64,000 nt of DNA from Acidobacteriaceae bacterium KBS 89 (GTDB lineage Bacteria > Acidobacteriota > Terriglobia > Terriglobales > Acidobacteriaceae): assembly GCA_000381605.1 (NCBI GenBank), contig KB906754.1, positions 1 to 64,000 of the forward strand, given 5' to 3'. The position numbers and the translations under genes are program-made. Positions within the stretch are counted from its first letter, which is position 1. Each line of letters opens with the position of its first letter. This document shows, piece by piece, positions 43,818-52,087 of this stretch. The notes beneath the pieces are model-generated. The model had not been told where the DNA came from and searched no databases. It worked only from the letters and a program-made list of their open reading frames with translations.

Positions 43818-45695
43818 ATGATTCTCGGGAAACAGTCTATCGCCGGTTTAGCTCTGGCCCTCTTCGTCGCAACCACCCTTCCCTCCCAGGCAGGAGCAGG
43901 CCTCCTGAAGGGAAAGAAGAAGCCGGATGCGGATCTCTCGACCTCCCGCAAACCTACCGCTGCGCAGAACGCGCTCATCGACAAGGCGATTGCCCGCGAA
44001 AAGGTGGTCGTTAAGACGATCAAAGAGCGCGCCCCACTCGTCGAGACCTACATCCAGAACATGAAGCCCGATCCGCTCCTGGGCCAGGTCCCCGAGTCGG
44101 ATCAGCACTTTCTCAGCCGCGTCGACTTTAAGAGTGTCATCAACGACCAGAGTTATGCGGTCAACAAAGACACCTCGACAGGCACTGGCGGCAGCAAGAT
44201 GGGCTTCTTCAAGCACTCTTTGTCCGCTGTTGGCAGCCTCGGCGGCAGTCTGCACCTGACCTTCCACGAAGCCGGCTTCGTACAGATGTTGTTGATGGAC
44301 TCGAACAACTTCGACCGCCAGCACTACAGCTTCGGCTATGTGCGCAACGACTTCCTCGGCAACACCCCCACCGCCGTCTTTGACGTAACGCCGATCTCGG
44401 GCAAGAAGGACTTCGGCCGCTTCTTCGGCCGTGTCTGGATCGAGGCCCGTAACGGCAACGTCGTCCGGTTCAACGGCGACTTCGCCGGCACGCAGGAAGA
44501 CCAGAAGGAGTTCTATCACTTTGACAGCTGGCGGACCAACGTTCAGCCTGACCTCTGGCTCCCGACCTCGTTCTACGTTGAAGAGAGCGACCCGAAGAGC
44601 GTCTCACGCACTCTAAAGTTTAAAGCCATCAACCATATCTGGGGCTATGTTTTGAAGGTCCCGCCACCTGAATCTGAGAACACCTCACTTGATGTCGTCG
44701 GCGCTACCGACGTCAGCAACGACGCACAGGACGTCAGCCCCCTCGGAGCGCAGCGCGCTTGGGTCCAGCAGGCTGAGGACAACGTCGTCGAGCGTCTCTT
44801 CCAGGCCGGCCTTCTCGATGCGCCCAGCGAGTTCGACAAGACGCTGGAAGCGTTGGCGAACAACATTCTGGCCTACAACAACATCACACTCTCGAGGCCG
44901 ATCCGCTGCCGTACGCTGCTGACCGAGCCGCTGGAGTCTCTCGCTATCGGTAACACCATCGTCGTCTCCAAGAGCCTGCTCGATACTACTGGTGTTGTGA
45001 CGCAGGACGGTGCGCAGCAGATGGGCAACCTCAACGCTATCCTGGCCTTCCAGATCGCGCACATCATCCTTGCCCACCGTCTCGATACCAAGTACGCTTT
45101 CAATGATCGTCTTCTCTTCCCGTCAACGTCGGTCTTCAACCGTATCCCCATGCACCATACCGATGCCGATAACACGGCCGCAGCCAAGAAAGCTCTCGAA
45201 CTGCTCAACGCGAAGGAACTCGAAGGCGGACAGCAGTACTTCAGCCTTTACCTCCAGCAGCTGCAGCAGCGCGTCAAGAGCCTGAAGGCCCTCAACGAAC
45301 CGATGATCGGCGACGGTCTCACCAAGAGCGACGAGGACCCGACTTTCTGGATGCAGGCCATCACAGCCAAGGGACCCAAACTCGATATGAAGGATCTCAA
45401 GCAGCAGGCCGCTATGCCGCTTGCCAGCTTCCTCCGTTTCGACCCCTGGACCGACCAGGTCTTCGTCATGCACTCGCCCTTCGAACCGCTGCTTACCGCT
45501 GCCGACAAGATGCCGTTTGAAGTCGAACCGGTCTACCTGAAGCTTAGCTACTACAAACCGCCAGCCGATGCTGCGCCCGCAGCAGCCGCGCCAGCAGCAG
45601 CTCCACCAGCCGCCGATGCGACCACTGCACCCGCCGATCCGGCCGCAGCGACCGCGACGCCTGCAACTCCTCCAGCCGCTACACCGCAAAACTGA
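43818..45695 (+). CDS. secreted M48-like protein with degenerate catalytic motif
   Basis: 625 residues with a signal peptide (GLALALFVATTLPSQAGAG). The middle (SKSLLDTTGVVTQDGAQQM ... LNAILAFQIAHIILAHRLD, residues about 390-425) is the active-site region of M48 zinc peptidases, but the HExxH motif reads FQIAH: the first histidine and the catalytic glutamate are replaced. The second half is helical (AAKKALELLNAKELEGGQQYFSLYLQQLQQR), and the C-terminal 55 residues are Ala/Pro-rich and low in complexity. It is probably a non-catalytic periplasmic scaffold or lipoprotein-like partner. It sits between the TonB-like and barrel genes. Confidence 0.82.
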   Translation: MILGKQSIAGLALALFVATTLPSQAGAGLLKGKKKPDADLSTSRKPTAAQNALIDKAIAREKVVVKTIKERAPLVETYIQNMKPDPLLGQVPESDQHFLSRVDFKSVINDQSYAVNKDTSTGTGGSKMGFFKHSLSAVGSLGGSLHLTFHEAGFVQMLLMDSNNFDRQHYSFGYVRNDFLGNTPTAVFDVTPISGKKDFGRFFGRVWIEARNGNVVRFNGDFAGTQEDQKEFYHFDSWRTNVQPDLWLPTSFYVEESDPKSVSRTLKFKAINHIWGYVLKVPPPESENTSLDVVGATDVSNDAQDVSPLGAQRAWVQQAEDNVVERLFQAGLLDAPSEFDKTLEALANNILAYNNITLSRPIRCRTLLTEPLESLAIGNTIVVSKSLLDTTGVVTQDGAQQMGNLNAILAFQIAHIILAHRLDTKYAFNDRLLFPSTSVFNRIPMHHTDADNTAAAKKALELLNAKELEGGQQYFSLYLQQLQQRVKSLKALNEPMIGDGLTKSDEDPTFWMQAITAKGPKLDMKDLKQQAAMPLASFLRFDPWTDQVFVMHSPFEPLLTAADKMPFEVEPVYLKLSYYKPPADAAPAAAAPAAAPPAADATTAPADPAAATATPATPPAATPQN

Positions 45696-45813
45696 TCTTC
45701 GGAGCGTGGTCAGCCGATGACTTATACGACTGCCCACGCTCTTCCACTGCCCGAGGCCAGAACGGCTCACAACTGAAGAAACGCCGCACGTTTCTCTTTC
45801 TAGGAGGCACCTG

Positions 45814-46356
45814 TTGAAGCGGCTAACCTATATCGGATGTTTTGCATACATCCTCAGCCTGGCAACCTTGCTGCACGGTCAAGCTGTACCCACCGCTTCG
45901 CGCGGGGGTTCGATACAGGTCGGTCTTGGCGGTATGATCACGAATCCCGATTACGCCCAGAGATACATCAAGGGTTTGACATTCTACGGCGACTTCGACT
46001 TCACGCACAACATTGGTATAGAAGGAGAGTTTAACTTCGCCGTCAGCACCCCGAGCGATATCAGCGAAGATTCTTATCTGGCCGGTCCGCGTTACACCAT
46101 CCGTCACAAGAAATTCGGCGGATATGCCAAGGTTCTCTTCGGCGTCGGCCGCTTCGGAACTCAGGAAGGTAGCTACGTTAATATCGCGACCACGAGTTAC
46201 TTCGAGTACGCTGTCGGCGGTGGGTTGGAGTATCTGGCAACCCGTAACATCAATGTCCGGGTCATCAACGTCGAAATGCAGAAATGGCCCAATTTCGCTC
46301 CCCACGGGCTTACACCGATTGCCTACACGTTCGGTGTGGCCTATGTCTTCCACTAA
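45814..46356 (+). CDS. outer-membrane beta-barrel protein
   Basis: 180 residues from TTG 45814, which has AGGAGG nine bases upstream. Signal peptide (YIGCFAYILSLATLLHGQ), then alternating strands ending in aromatic residues (GLTFYGDFDFTHNIGIEGEF, FGGYAKVLFGVGRFG, TTSYFEYAVGGGLEYLATRN) and a terminal AYTFGVAYVFH, with aromatic C-terminus as required for barrel insertion. Eight strands are likely (OmpA-like transmembrane domain or OmpW style). Its paralog follows immediately. Confidence 0.88.
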   Translation: MKRLTYIGCFAYILSLATLLHGQAVPTASRGGSIQVGLGGMITNPDYAQRYIKGLTFYGDFDFTHNIGIEGEFNFAVSTPSDISEDSYLAGPRYTIRHKKFGGYAKVLFGVGRFGTQEGSYVNIATTSYFEYAVGGGLEYLATRNINVRVINVEMQKWPNFAPHGLTPIAYTFGVAYVFH

Positions 46357-46455
46357 CCCAACCCGTACCATGATCGATTGATTTCATCGCTTAACCTTGT
46401 CTCACTGTTCCATGTCTCCTTTGCGTCAAATTGGTCCGATTTTTTAGGAGTGCAC

Positions 46456-46989
46456 GTGCTAACACGGTTAATCATCTTCATCGGTCTATTAGGCTCTGCG
46501 TCCATTTTGCACGCCCAGTCGGAACCTACAGCCTCTCGCTTGGGAGATCTCAAGATCGGCGGCGGCCTCTCAGTGGCCAACTCGGACTACGGCGGCCAGT
46601 ACACCGGGGGCTCCGCTTACTTCGACTTCGACTTTCTCCCCCACATCGGCCTCGAAGGGCAGTTTCATTTCGTCAAGGACTCCTCAGATCTCTATGAAAA
46701 GACCTACGAGGTCGGTGGCCGCTACTACCGCATCCACCGAAAGTTTGCCCCCTACGCCAAAGTCATGTACGGGCGCGGTGTCTTCAACTTCCCTCTCCTG
46801 CCAAACGGGTCTCGCGCCAACCTCGCCTACAACCTGATGGCCGTCGGCGCTGGCGTTGACTACAGAGTGAAGCCCTGGCTGTACGTTCGCGTCGACGGCG
46901 AGTACCAGAACTGGTTCGGCTTCGAGAATTCCAGCCTGTCGCCAGCCATCTTCACCGTGGGCGCCGCTTATCGCTTCAAAGCCCGTTGA
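46456..46989 (+). CDS. outer-membrane beta-barrel protein, tandem paralog
   Basis: 177 residues from GTG 46456 with TTAGGAG upstream; a longer in-frame extension is rejected because the true signal peptide starts VLTRLIIFIGLLGSASILHAQ. It aligns along its length with the preceding protein (DFDFLPHIGLEGQFHF versus DFDFTHNIGIEGEFNF; KFAPYAKVMYGRGVF versus KFGGYAKVLFGVGRF) and ends ...IFTVGAAYRFKAR. Adjacent tandem duplication of an eight-stranded barrel. A strong terminator follows. Confidence 0.88.
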   Translation: MLTRLIIFIGLLGSASILHAQSEPTASRLGDLKIGGGLSVANSDYGGQYTGGSAYFDFDFLPHIGLEGQFHFVKDSSDLYEKTYEVGGRYYRIHRKFAPYAKVMYGRGVFNFPLLPNGSRANLAYNLMAVGAGVDYRVKPWLYVRVDGEYQNWFGFENSSLSPAIFTVGAAYRFKAR

Positions 46990-47004
46990 TGGCCTTAAAC
47001 GTTC

Positions 47005-47034
47005 AAAGCCCCGGTCATCGCCGGGGCTTTTGAG
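47005..47034 (+). terminator. Rho-independent terminator
   Basis: AAAGCCCCGG-TCATCG-CCGGGGCTTT is a 10-bp perfect stem with a six-base loop and downstream T's. It ends the barrel pair, and the A-rich left arm would also terminate the convergent gene at 47053. Confidence 0.92.
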
Positions 47035-47052
47035 ATTTGTGTTGGCCGCCCG

Positions 47053-47658
47053 TTAGAAGTGGTATGCGACCCCGAGTGAAGGCGTCGAAATGACCTCATA
47101 TCGATTGGTATTGAAGGTGTTTCCCGGAATGCTGAAGTTCGGGGTCTTCACCAGAAAACCGCGGTACTCGGCACGTATGTCCCAGCTCGGGCTCAACTCA
47201 TACGCCACACCGCCGCCAAAGAGAGCGCCGATGTTCGTATTCTGCTTCGCGTCAAGGTCAGAGGTTCCGGCGTCCTTCAGCGGTGTGAAGATCATCGCGC
47301 CCGGGCCGGCCTCAAGGAAGGGGTTGAAGTTCTTGAAGTTCAGGTTGAAGACGTACGCCCCGCTGAACTCTTGCTGCAGCGTGTGGATACCGCCATTTTT
47401 CTTCCCGAAAACCTGATAGTACTGCGTGTTTTGCTGGTATCCGTAGTTCACTTCGAGTGCGCTTCGCGGTGTCAGCATGTACCGGTAACTAGCCAGAAGG
47501 CCCATGGTCATGCTCGTATTCTTCTGCACGCTGTTTCCAGTTATCTGCGGAGCAAAGGCAGCTGTGGCGCTAACGCTCACGTCCTGCCGGCTCTCCTGCG
47601 CATAACCAGCCGCCGCAGACAGCATCAGCGCGCCCAACAACAACATCGTCTTCTTCAT
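47053..47658 (-). CDS. outer-membrane beta-barrel protein
   Basis: 201 residues from MKKTMLLLGALMLSAAAGYAQ, a clear signal peptide; an upstream in-frame start is rejected. Strands such as SALEVNYGYQQNTQYYQVF, FSGAYVFNLNFKNFNPFLEAGPGAM and AEYRGFLVKTPNF, and the final SLGVAYHF with aromatic end, indicate an eight-stranded OmpA/OprF-like barrel. It is only weakly similar to the barrel pair across the terminator. Surface or stability role inferred. Confidence 0.87.
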   Translation of the reverse strand: MKKTMLLLGALMLSAAAGYAQESRQDVSVSATAAFAPQITGNSVQKNTSMTMGLLASYRYMLTPRSALEVNYGYQQNTQYYQVFGKKNGGIHTLQQEFSGAYVFNLNFKNFNPFLEAGPGAMIFTPLKDAGTSDLDAKQNTNIGALFGGGVAYELSPSWDIRAEYRGFLVKTPNFSIPGNTFNTNRYEVISTPSLGVAYHF

Positions 47659-47799
47659 TCTTCGCTGGATCCCTTCAAATTCGTCCGTAACCCCTTCGCT
47701 GTCCCGCAGGCAACGCAATAGCAAGAGTTACGGAGCGCCGTAGTCACTGTTCCTTCATTGTAACCGCACCGGTGCCCGAAGGCGCGCCACCCACGCAAG

Positions 47800-47832
47800 A
47801 AGGCCGAAGGATATCTCTCCCTCGGCCTTTCT
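47800..47832. terminator. hairpin, probable terminator for the minus-strand gene
   Basis: AAGGCCGAAGG and CCCTCGGCCTT pair (one bulge) around ATATCTCT. It lies 27 bases beyond the stop of the Spy-like gene on the minus strand and has pyrimidine-rich tails on both sides, so direction is not certain. Confidence 0.6.
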
Positions 47833-47858
47833 CTGCTGTGTTGTACCGTCCGTACGTG

Positions 47859-48347
47859 CTACTGCTGCGGCGCCGCTGGTGGCGGCGGAGGCTGTGGAGG
47901 CGGAGGCCCATCTCCACCATCACGGCTTCGTCTGTGCTCTCGCATCTGTGCCTGCAACGCATCAAACTTCGTCTGCTGATCGGCCGTCAACAGGGCGCGG
48001 ATCTTGTCCTGCGACGTCTTGCGGATGTCCATCATCTTCGTCCGCTTGTCATCCTGAGCAGTAGAGGTGTCCTCGCGAAGCGCCTTCATCTGTTTCCACG
48101 CGTCCTCATCAATGGCCTTCACCTGGGTAACCTGGTCAGGTGTCAGGTTCAGTTGCTTGGTCAGAAACTCAACCTGGTTTCCTCTCATTCCACCGGGACC
48201 GCTATGTCGGGGGCCACCCTGCCCTTGCGGTGGCGGCGGAGGTGCAGCGGGATCCTGCGCCATCACCGGCAATGCAACTAAGGCGACTGTGCCTATCGAA
48301 AAAACCGCGACTTGTAAGACCGTTTTACGAAACATCGTCATCATCAT
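47859..48347 (-). CDS. Spy/CpxP-like periplasmic LTxxQ protein
   Basis: 162 residues from MMMTMFRKTVLQVAVFSIGT, a signal peptide; alternative start four residues later. A Pro/Gly-rich stretch (DPAAPPPPPQGQGGPRHSG) is followed by the helical core FLTKQLNLTPDQVTQVKAID ... LLTADQQTKFDALQAQMR with two LTxxQ motifs, the signature of Spy/CpxP chaperones, then a Pro-rich tail. It probably binds unfolded envelope proteins. The gene is divergent from nothing and has its own terminator. Confidence 0.87.
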   Translation of the reverse strand: MMMTMFRKTVLQVAVFSIGTVALVALPVMAQDPAAPPPPPQGQGGPRHSGPGGMRGNQVEFLTKQLNLTPDQVTQVKAIDEDAWKQMKALREDTSTAQDDKRTKMMDIRKTSQDKIRALLTADQQTKFDALQAQMREHRRSRDGGDGPPPPQPPPPPAAPQQ

Positions 48348-48465
48348 CGGACTCTCACTCTCCAAAATCATTTCGCCGGAGAGTGTCTCTCCGGTGCTCA
48401 TCTACCGGTACAGACGCACTTTTTCTGCAGATGTTTTCGTGTTTCAAAAAATTCCTGCGCCACCT

Positions 48466-49389
48466 TCACATTCCCCGCTCGGCTTGAAAGCAGTACGGAT
48501 CGCCATGCGCCGCCGCGTAGGCCTCCACCACCTTCAAAAACGCGAGTGCTGCATGCGACAGGCTCGCCTGCCGCCGATGAACCAGCCGCAGCTTGCGCTC
48601 CATCTGCAGCTCCGGCACCTGCACCCGAATCAGCGCGCCGCTCTCCAGCTCCGGACGTACTGTCAGCCCCGGTACCAGCGCAACGCCGTTCCCCATCTCC
48701 ACGAACCGCTTGATCGCCTCCAGCGACGGCAGCTCCACGCCCATCTGCAGCGGGGTTTTATGCCGTTTGAACGCCTGGATCACCTTCTGCCGCTGCGGCG
48801 ACGGAATGTTATGAGCGATGAAATTCTGCGGCCCTAGCTGCCTGATCGACACCCTCCCGGCCCCGGCAAGCGGATGGCGCGGATTCACCACAAACGCCAG
48901 CTCGTCCCGGTACACCACCGTCGACTTTACCTGCGCATCGTCAGGTCGAAACGACAGCACGCCCAGTTCCACCGAATGCATCAGCACTTCGTCGGAGATC
49001 CGGCTCGCAAGCGTCCGCTGCACCGCCAGCTTGATCCGCGGATTCTGCCGGCGAAACTCGTCCAGCAGAGGCAGCAGATAAAGACACGTATATTCATTCG
49101 CCGCAAGGTTCAACCGGCCCCGGTGCAGTTCGCGAAGCTCGGTCAGCGCACCCGCTGCCTCATTGCGAAGATTCAGCAACTTAGCCGCATACTCCCGCAG
49201 CACCTCGCCCGCGTCGGTCAACGTCCCATCGCGCGACGACCGGTCGAACAGGACCTCTCCCAGCTCCCCTTCCAGTTTTGCAATTGCCTGACTCACCGCA
49301 GGCTGAGTACGATGGAGCCGTGCCGCTGCTCGCGAAAAGCTCCGCTCCTCCGCTACCGCCAGAAACGTCTCCATCTGGACTAAGTCCAA
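48466..49389 (-). CDS. LysR-type transcriptional regulator
   Basis: 307 residues. The N-terminal winged helix is typical (MDLVQMETFLAVAEERSFSRAAARLHRTQPAVSQAI); the effector domain has LYLLPLLDEFRRQNP near 100 and MGNGVALVPGLTV near 240. It is divergent from leuA across 120 bases, which contain three TTATGAT motifs (entered separately), so it probably controls the leucine locus. The small ligand may be 2-isopropylmalate or a related keto-acid; this is inference. Confidence 0.93.
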   Translation of the reverse strand: MDLVQMETFLAVAEERSFSRAAARLHRTQPAVSQAIAKLEGELGEVLFDRSSRDGTLTDAGEVLREYAAKLLNLRNEAAGALTELRELHRGRLNLAANEYTCLYLLPLLDEFRRQNPRIKLAVQRTLASRISDEVLMHSVELGVLSFRPDDAQVKSTVVYRDELAFVVNPRHPLAGAGRVSIRQLGPQNFIAHNIPSPQRQKVIQAFKRHKTPLQMGVELPSLEAIKRFVEMGNGVALVPGLTVRPELESGALIRVQVPELQMERKLRLVHRRQASLSHAALAFLKVVEAYAAAHGDPYCFQAERGM

Positions 49390-49441
49390 TCATCACCTCG
49401 GCGCGGCGCACGATGCGTGGATCGAATACCGCAATTAGAAT

Positions 49442-49482
49442 TTATGATAAACCCGCAGACCATCATAAGCATGCATTATGAT
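49442..49482. promoter_or_regulatory. TTATGAT operator cluster between lysR and leuA
   Basis: TTATGAT at 49442-49448, its complement ATCATAA at 49462-49468 and TTATGAT again at 49476-49482. The first two form an inverted repeat with 13-base spacing, and the second and third are an inverted repeat with 7-base spacing. This is the layout of LysR-type recognition and activation sites in a divergent promoter. They end 27 bases before the leuA start codon. Confidence 0.55.
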
Positions 49483-49509
49483 CAAGTCCAGATCGAGAGT
49501 GTCAGACCT

Positions 49510-50685
49510 ATGTCCTCGTCTAATCAAATCGTCTTCTTCGACACCACCCTTCGCGACGGCGAACAGTCCCCCGGCTGTACCATGCATCACGAAGAGAAAC
49601 TCCGCATGGCTCATCAGCTTGCGGACCTCGGCGTCGACGTCATCGAAGCCGGCTTTGCCATCGCCAGCCAGGGCGACTCCGACTCTATCCGCACCATCGC
49701 CCGCGAGGTTCGCAACGCACGCATCGCCTCCCTCGCCCGCTGTAAACGCGAGGACATCGAAGCCGCTGCACGCTCCATCGAGCCCGCTGCAAAGTCCCGC
49801 ATCCATACCTTCCTCGCCTCCTCCGACCTCCACCTCCAGGCCAAGCTGAAGATCACGCGCGCCGAAGCCATCGATCAGGCCGCGGAGTCCGTCCGCCTCG
49901 CCTGCACCTTCACCGACGACGTCGAGTTCTCCGCCGAAGACGCCACCCGCACCGACCCCGACTTCCTCGTAAAAATCGTTACCGTCGCGGTTCAAGCCGG
50001 AGCGACCACTATCAACATCCCCGACACCGTTGGCTACACCACGCCTGAGGAGTACGCCGCGACCTTCCGCATGCTGCTCGACAAAGTCCCCGGTGCCGAA
50101 AACGTCATCTTCTCCACCCACTGCCACGACGATCTCGGCATGGCAGTCGCCAACACCATCGCCGGCATTCAGGCAGGCGCCCGCCAGGTCGAGTGCACCA
50201 TCACTGGTATCGGCGAGCGCGCCGGCAACGCCGCCCTCGAAGAGATCGCCGCCGCCCTCATGGTCCGCCGCGACAAGCTGCCCTACACCAACAACATTAA
50301 GATGGAGAAGCTCTACCCCACCAGCAAAATCCTCGCCGAGTTCATCAGCTTCGGCTGCTCGCCCAACAAGGCCATCGTCGGCGCCAACGCCTTCGCCCAC
50401 GAGTCCGGCATTCACCAGCACGGCGTGATGGCCAACCCGCTCACCTACGAGATCATGACGCCCGAGTCTGTCGGTGTCCCTACGAACAACATGGTGCTCG
50501 GCAAACACAGCGGCCGGCGCATGCTCGAGCAGCGCCTCGCCGAACTCGGGCATCCACTCACCCGCTCTCAGCTCGACGAGGTGTACCACCGCTTCACCGA
50601 ACTGGCTGATCGCAAAAAGTCTATCTACGACCAGGACCTGCTCGGCCTTTTGCAACCCGACAAGGCCACAGCAATAGCTCACTGA
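49510..50685 (+). CDS. leuA: 2-isopropylmalate synthase-type enzyme, short form
   Basis: 391 residues from ATG 49510 (MSSSNQIVFFDTTLRDGEQS). The DRE-TIM barrel motifs are complete: TTLRDGEQSPG, VDVIEAGFAIASQGD, STHCHDDLGMAVANT, ITGIGERAGNAALEEIA and ESGIHQHGVM...VLGKHSGRR. It catalyses condensation of acetyl-CoA with 2-ketoisovalerate. Canonical LeuA proteins are above 500 residues; this one stops soon after the linker (KKSIYDQDLLGLLQP), so the C-terminal leucine-binding domain is missing. A related homocitrate or citramalate synthase is possible, but leuB-leuC-leuD follow directly. Confidence 0.9.
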   Translation: MSSSNQIVFFDTTLRDGEQSPGCTMHHEEKLRMAHQLADLGVDVIEAGFAIASQGDSDSIRTIAREVRNARIASLARCKREDIEAAARSIEPAAKSRIHTFLASSDLHLQAKLKITRAEAIDQAAESVRLACTFTDDVEFSAEDATRTDPDFLVKIVTVAVQAGATTINIPDTVGYTTPEEYAATFRMLLDKVPGAENVIFSTHCHDDLGMAVANTIAGIQAGARQVECTITGIGERAGNAALEEIAAALMVRRDKLPYTNNIKMEKLYPTSKILAEFISFGCSPNKAIVGANAFAHESGIHQHGVMANPLTYEIMTPESVGVPTNNMVLGKHSGRRMLEQRLAELGHPLTRSQLDEVYHRFTELADRKKSIYDQDLLGLLQPDKATAIAH

Positions 50686-50696
50686 GTTGTGTTAAG

Positions 50697-50751
50697 GGCA
50701 CGCCTTCAGCCGTGCCAAAAGGAATTCCGGATAACTTGGGGCTTCAGCCCC
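50697..50751. repeat. two REP-like palindromes after leuA
   Basis: GGCACG...CGTGCC at 50697-50716 around CCTTCAGC and GGGGCTTCAGCCCC at 50738-50751. Both share the TTCAGC centre and lie between leuA and leuB. Small extragenic palindromes of this style recur in acidobacterial genomes (recollection). They could stabilise the transcript or attenuate it partly. Confidence 0.7.
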
Positions 50752-50767
50752 TGAGGTACAAAAAGCA

Positions 50768-51892
50768 ATGCGTCTCAAAATTGCAGTCCTCGCCGGCGAC
50801 GGCATCGGCCCCGAAGTCACCCAACAGGCAACGAACATCCTGCGAGCCGTAGCCGAACTAGGCGGCCACGACTTCACCTTCGTTCCGGGCCTCATCGGTG
50901 GCATCGCCATCACTGAAACTGGTTCTCCCCTCCCCACCGCAACCCTCGACGCGGCGCTCGAATGCGACGCCGTCCTCCTCGGCGCAGTCGGCGACAACAA
51001 ATTCAACGCGCTCCCGCCCGACAAGCGCCCCGAAGCAGGTCTCCTTCAGATCCGCCAAGCTCTCGGAGGCTTCGCGAATCTTCGTCCCTCGATCGCCTAC
51101 GCTGCACTCGCCGAAAGCTCTCCTCTTCGCCCCGAGGTCATCAAAGACGCCGACATCCTCTTCGTCCGCGAGCTCCTCGGCGGCCTCTACTTCGGCGCGC
51201 CACGATGGTGGAACAAGGAGCCCGCAGTTGGGGAACAGGAAGAAGCCATCAACACCATGCGCTACACCAAGGCAGAGGTCGTCCGCGTCGCCCGCATTGC
51301 CTTCGAACTAGCCGGCAAACGCCGCGGCAAAGTCACCTCTGTAGACAAAGCAAACGTCCTCGAGGTCTCACAGCTCTGGCGCGCCACGGTCAGCGAGGTC
51401 GCCAAGGACTACCCCAACGTCACGCTCGAACATCAGCTGGTCGATTCCATGGCGATGCACATCATGAACATCCCTCGCAACTTCGACGTCGTTCTCACCG
51501 AGAACCTCTTCGGCGACATCCTCTCCGACGAGGCCGGCGTCATCACCGGCTCCCTCGGCATGCTTCCGTCAGCAACCATCGGCGGCGCAGTCAATCTCTA
51601 CGAACCCGTACACGGCTCTGCTCCAGACATCGCAGGCACAGGCAAGGCCAATCCACTCGGCGCGATTCTCACCGCAGCGATGGTCCTTCGCCACTCCGCC
51701 AACCTCGAGCAGGACGCCAAGGCCGTCGAACAAGCCGTCCACAAAGTCCTCAACGCCGGCTATCGCACAGCCGACATTGCGCGCGGCCAGCAGCCCGGCC
51801 AAACCCCTGTCAGCACGCAGGAGATGGGCAAGCTCGTCCACCAGGCCCTGGCCGAATCCATCGACCGCCGCCAGGCGATGCACGCCGTCTAA
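50768..51892 (+). CDS. leuB: 3-isopropylmalate dehydrogenase
   Basis: 374 residues. Family landmarks: IAVLAGDGIGPEVT at the start, LLGAVGDNKFN, the substrate-contact LRPSIAY, VRELLGGLYFG, DKANVLEVSQLW, LVDSMAMHIM, and NLFGDILSDEAGVITGSLGMLPSA carrying the metal-binding aspartates. Oxidises and decarboxylates 3-isopropylmalate with NAD. Starts 82 bases after leuA across two small palindromes and is followed after 6 bases by a small membrane-protein gene. Confidence 0.96.
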   Translation: MRLKIAVLAGDGIGPEVTQQATNILRAVAELGGHDFTFVPGLIGGIAITETGSPLPTATLDAALECDAVLLGAVGDNKFNALPPDKRPEAGLLQIRQALGGFANLRPSIAYAALAESSPLRPEVIKDADILFVRELLGGLYFGAPRWWNKEPAVGEQEEAINTMRYTKAEVVRVARIAFELAGKRRGKVTSVDKANVLEVSQLWRATVSEVAKDYPNVTLEHQLVDSMAMHIMNIPRNFDVVLTENLFGDILSDEAGVITGSLGMLPSATIGGAVNLYEPVHGSAPDIAGTGKANPLGAILTAAMVLRHSANLEQDAKAVEQAVHKVLNAGYRTADIARGQQPGQTPVSTQEMGKLVHQALAESIDRRQAMHAV

Positions 51893-51898
51893 CGAACC

Positions 51899-52081
51899 AT
51901 GAACCCTAGATTCAAGCTTGTCCTGATGAACTGTGCCGTTGCTATAGCGCTCATCTATCGCTGGCTCACAGGCACACCGGCCGTTGTCCTTGTCATCGTG
52001 GCAATCATCATGTTCGCGCTCGTCAATGGCCTCCTGTGGCTGACTCAAAGGAAGTTCAATCAACCCAAACGTAATCGCTAG
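51899..52081 (+). CDS. small two-helix membrane protein, hypothetical
   Basis: 60 residues: MNPRFKLVLMNCAVAIALIY and VVLVIVAIIMFALVNGLLWL are two hydrophobic helices, with a basic tail (TQRKFNQPKRNR). It starts 6 bases after leuB and ends 6 bases before the next gene, so it belongs to the operon. No family recognised. Its regular position inside the leucine operon and clean hydrophobicity argue for a real gene. Confidence 0.7.
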   Translation: MNPRFKLVLMNCAVAIALIYRWLTGTPAVVLVIVAIIMFALVNGLLWLTQRKFNQPKRNR

Positions 52082-52087
52082 AACAAA

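Noticed and set aside
49435..50682. A 415-residue open frame antisense to leuA
   Set aside because: It mirrors leuA in a high-GC gene with strong third-position bias; composition is Gly/Asp/Val/Glu-rich with no family resemblance. Similar shadows lie opposite leuC (52417-53403) and ilvB (57476-58741).
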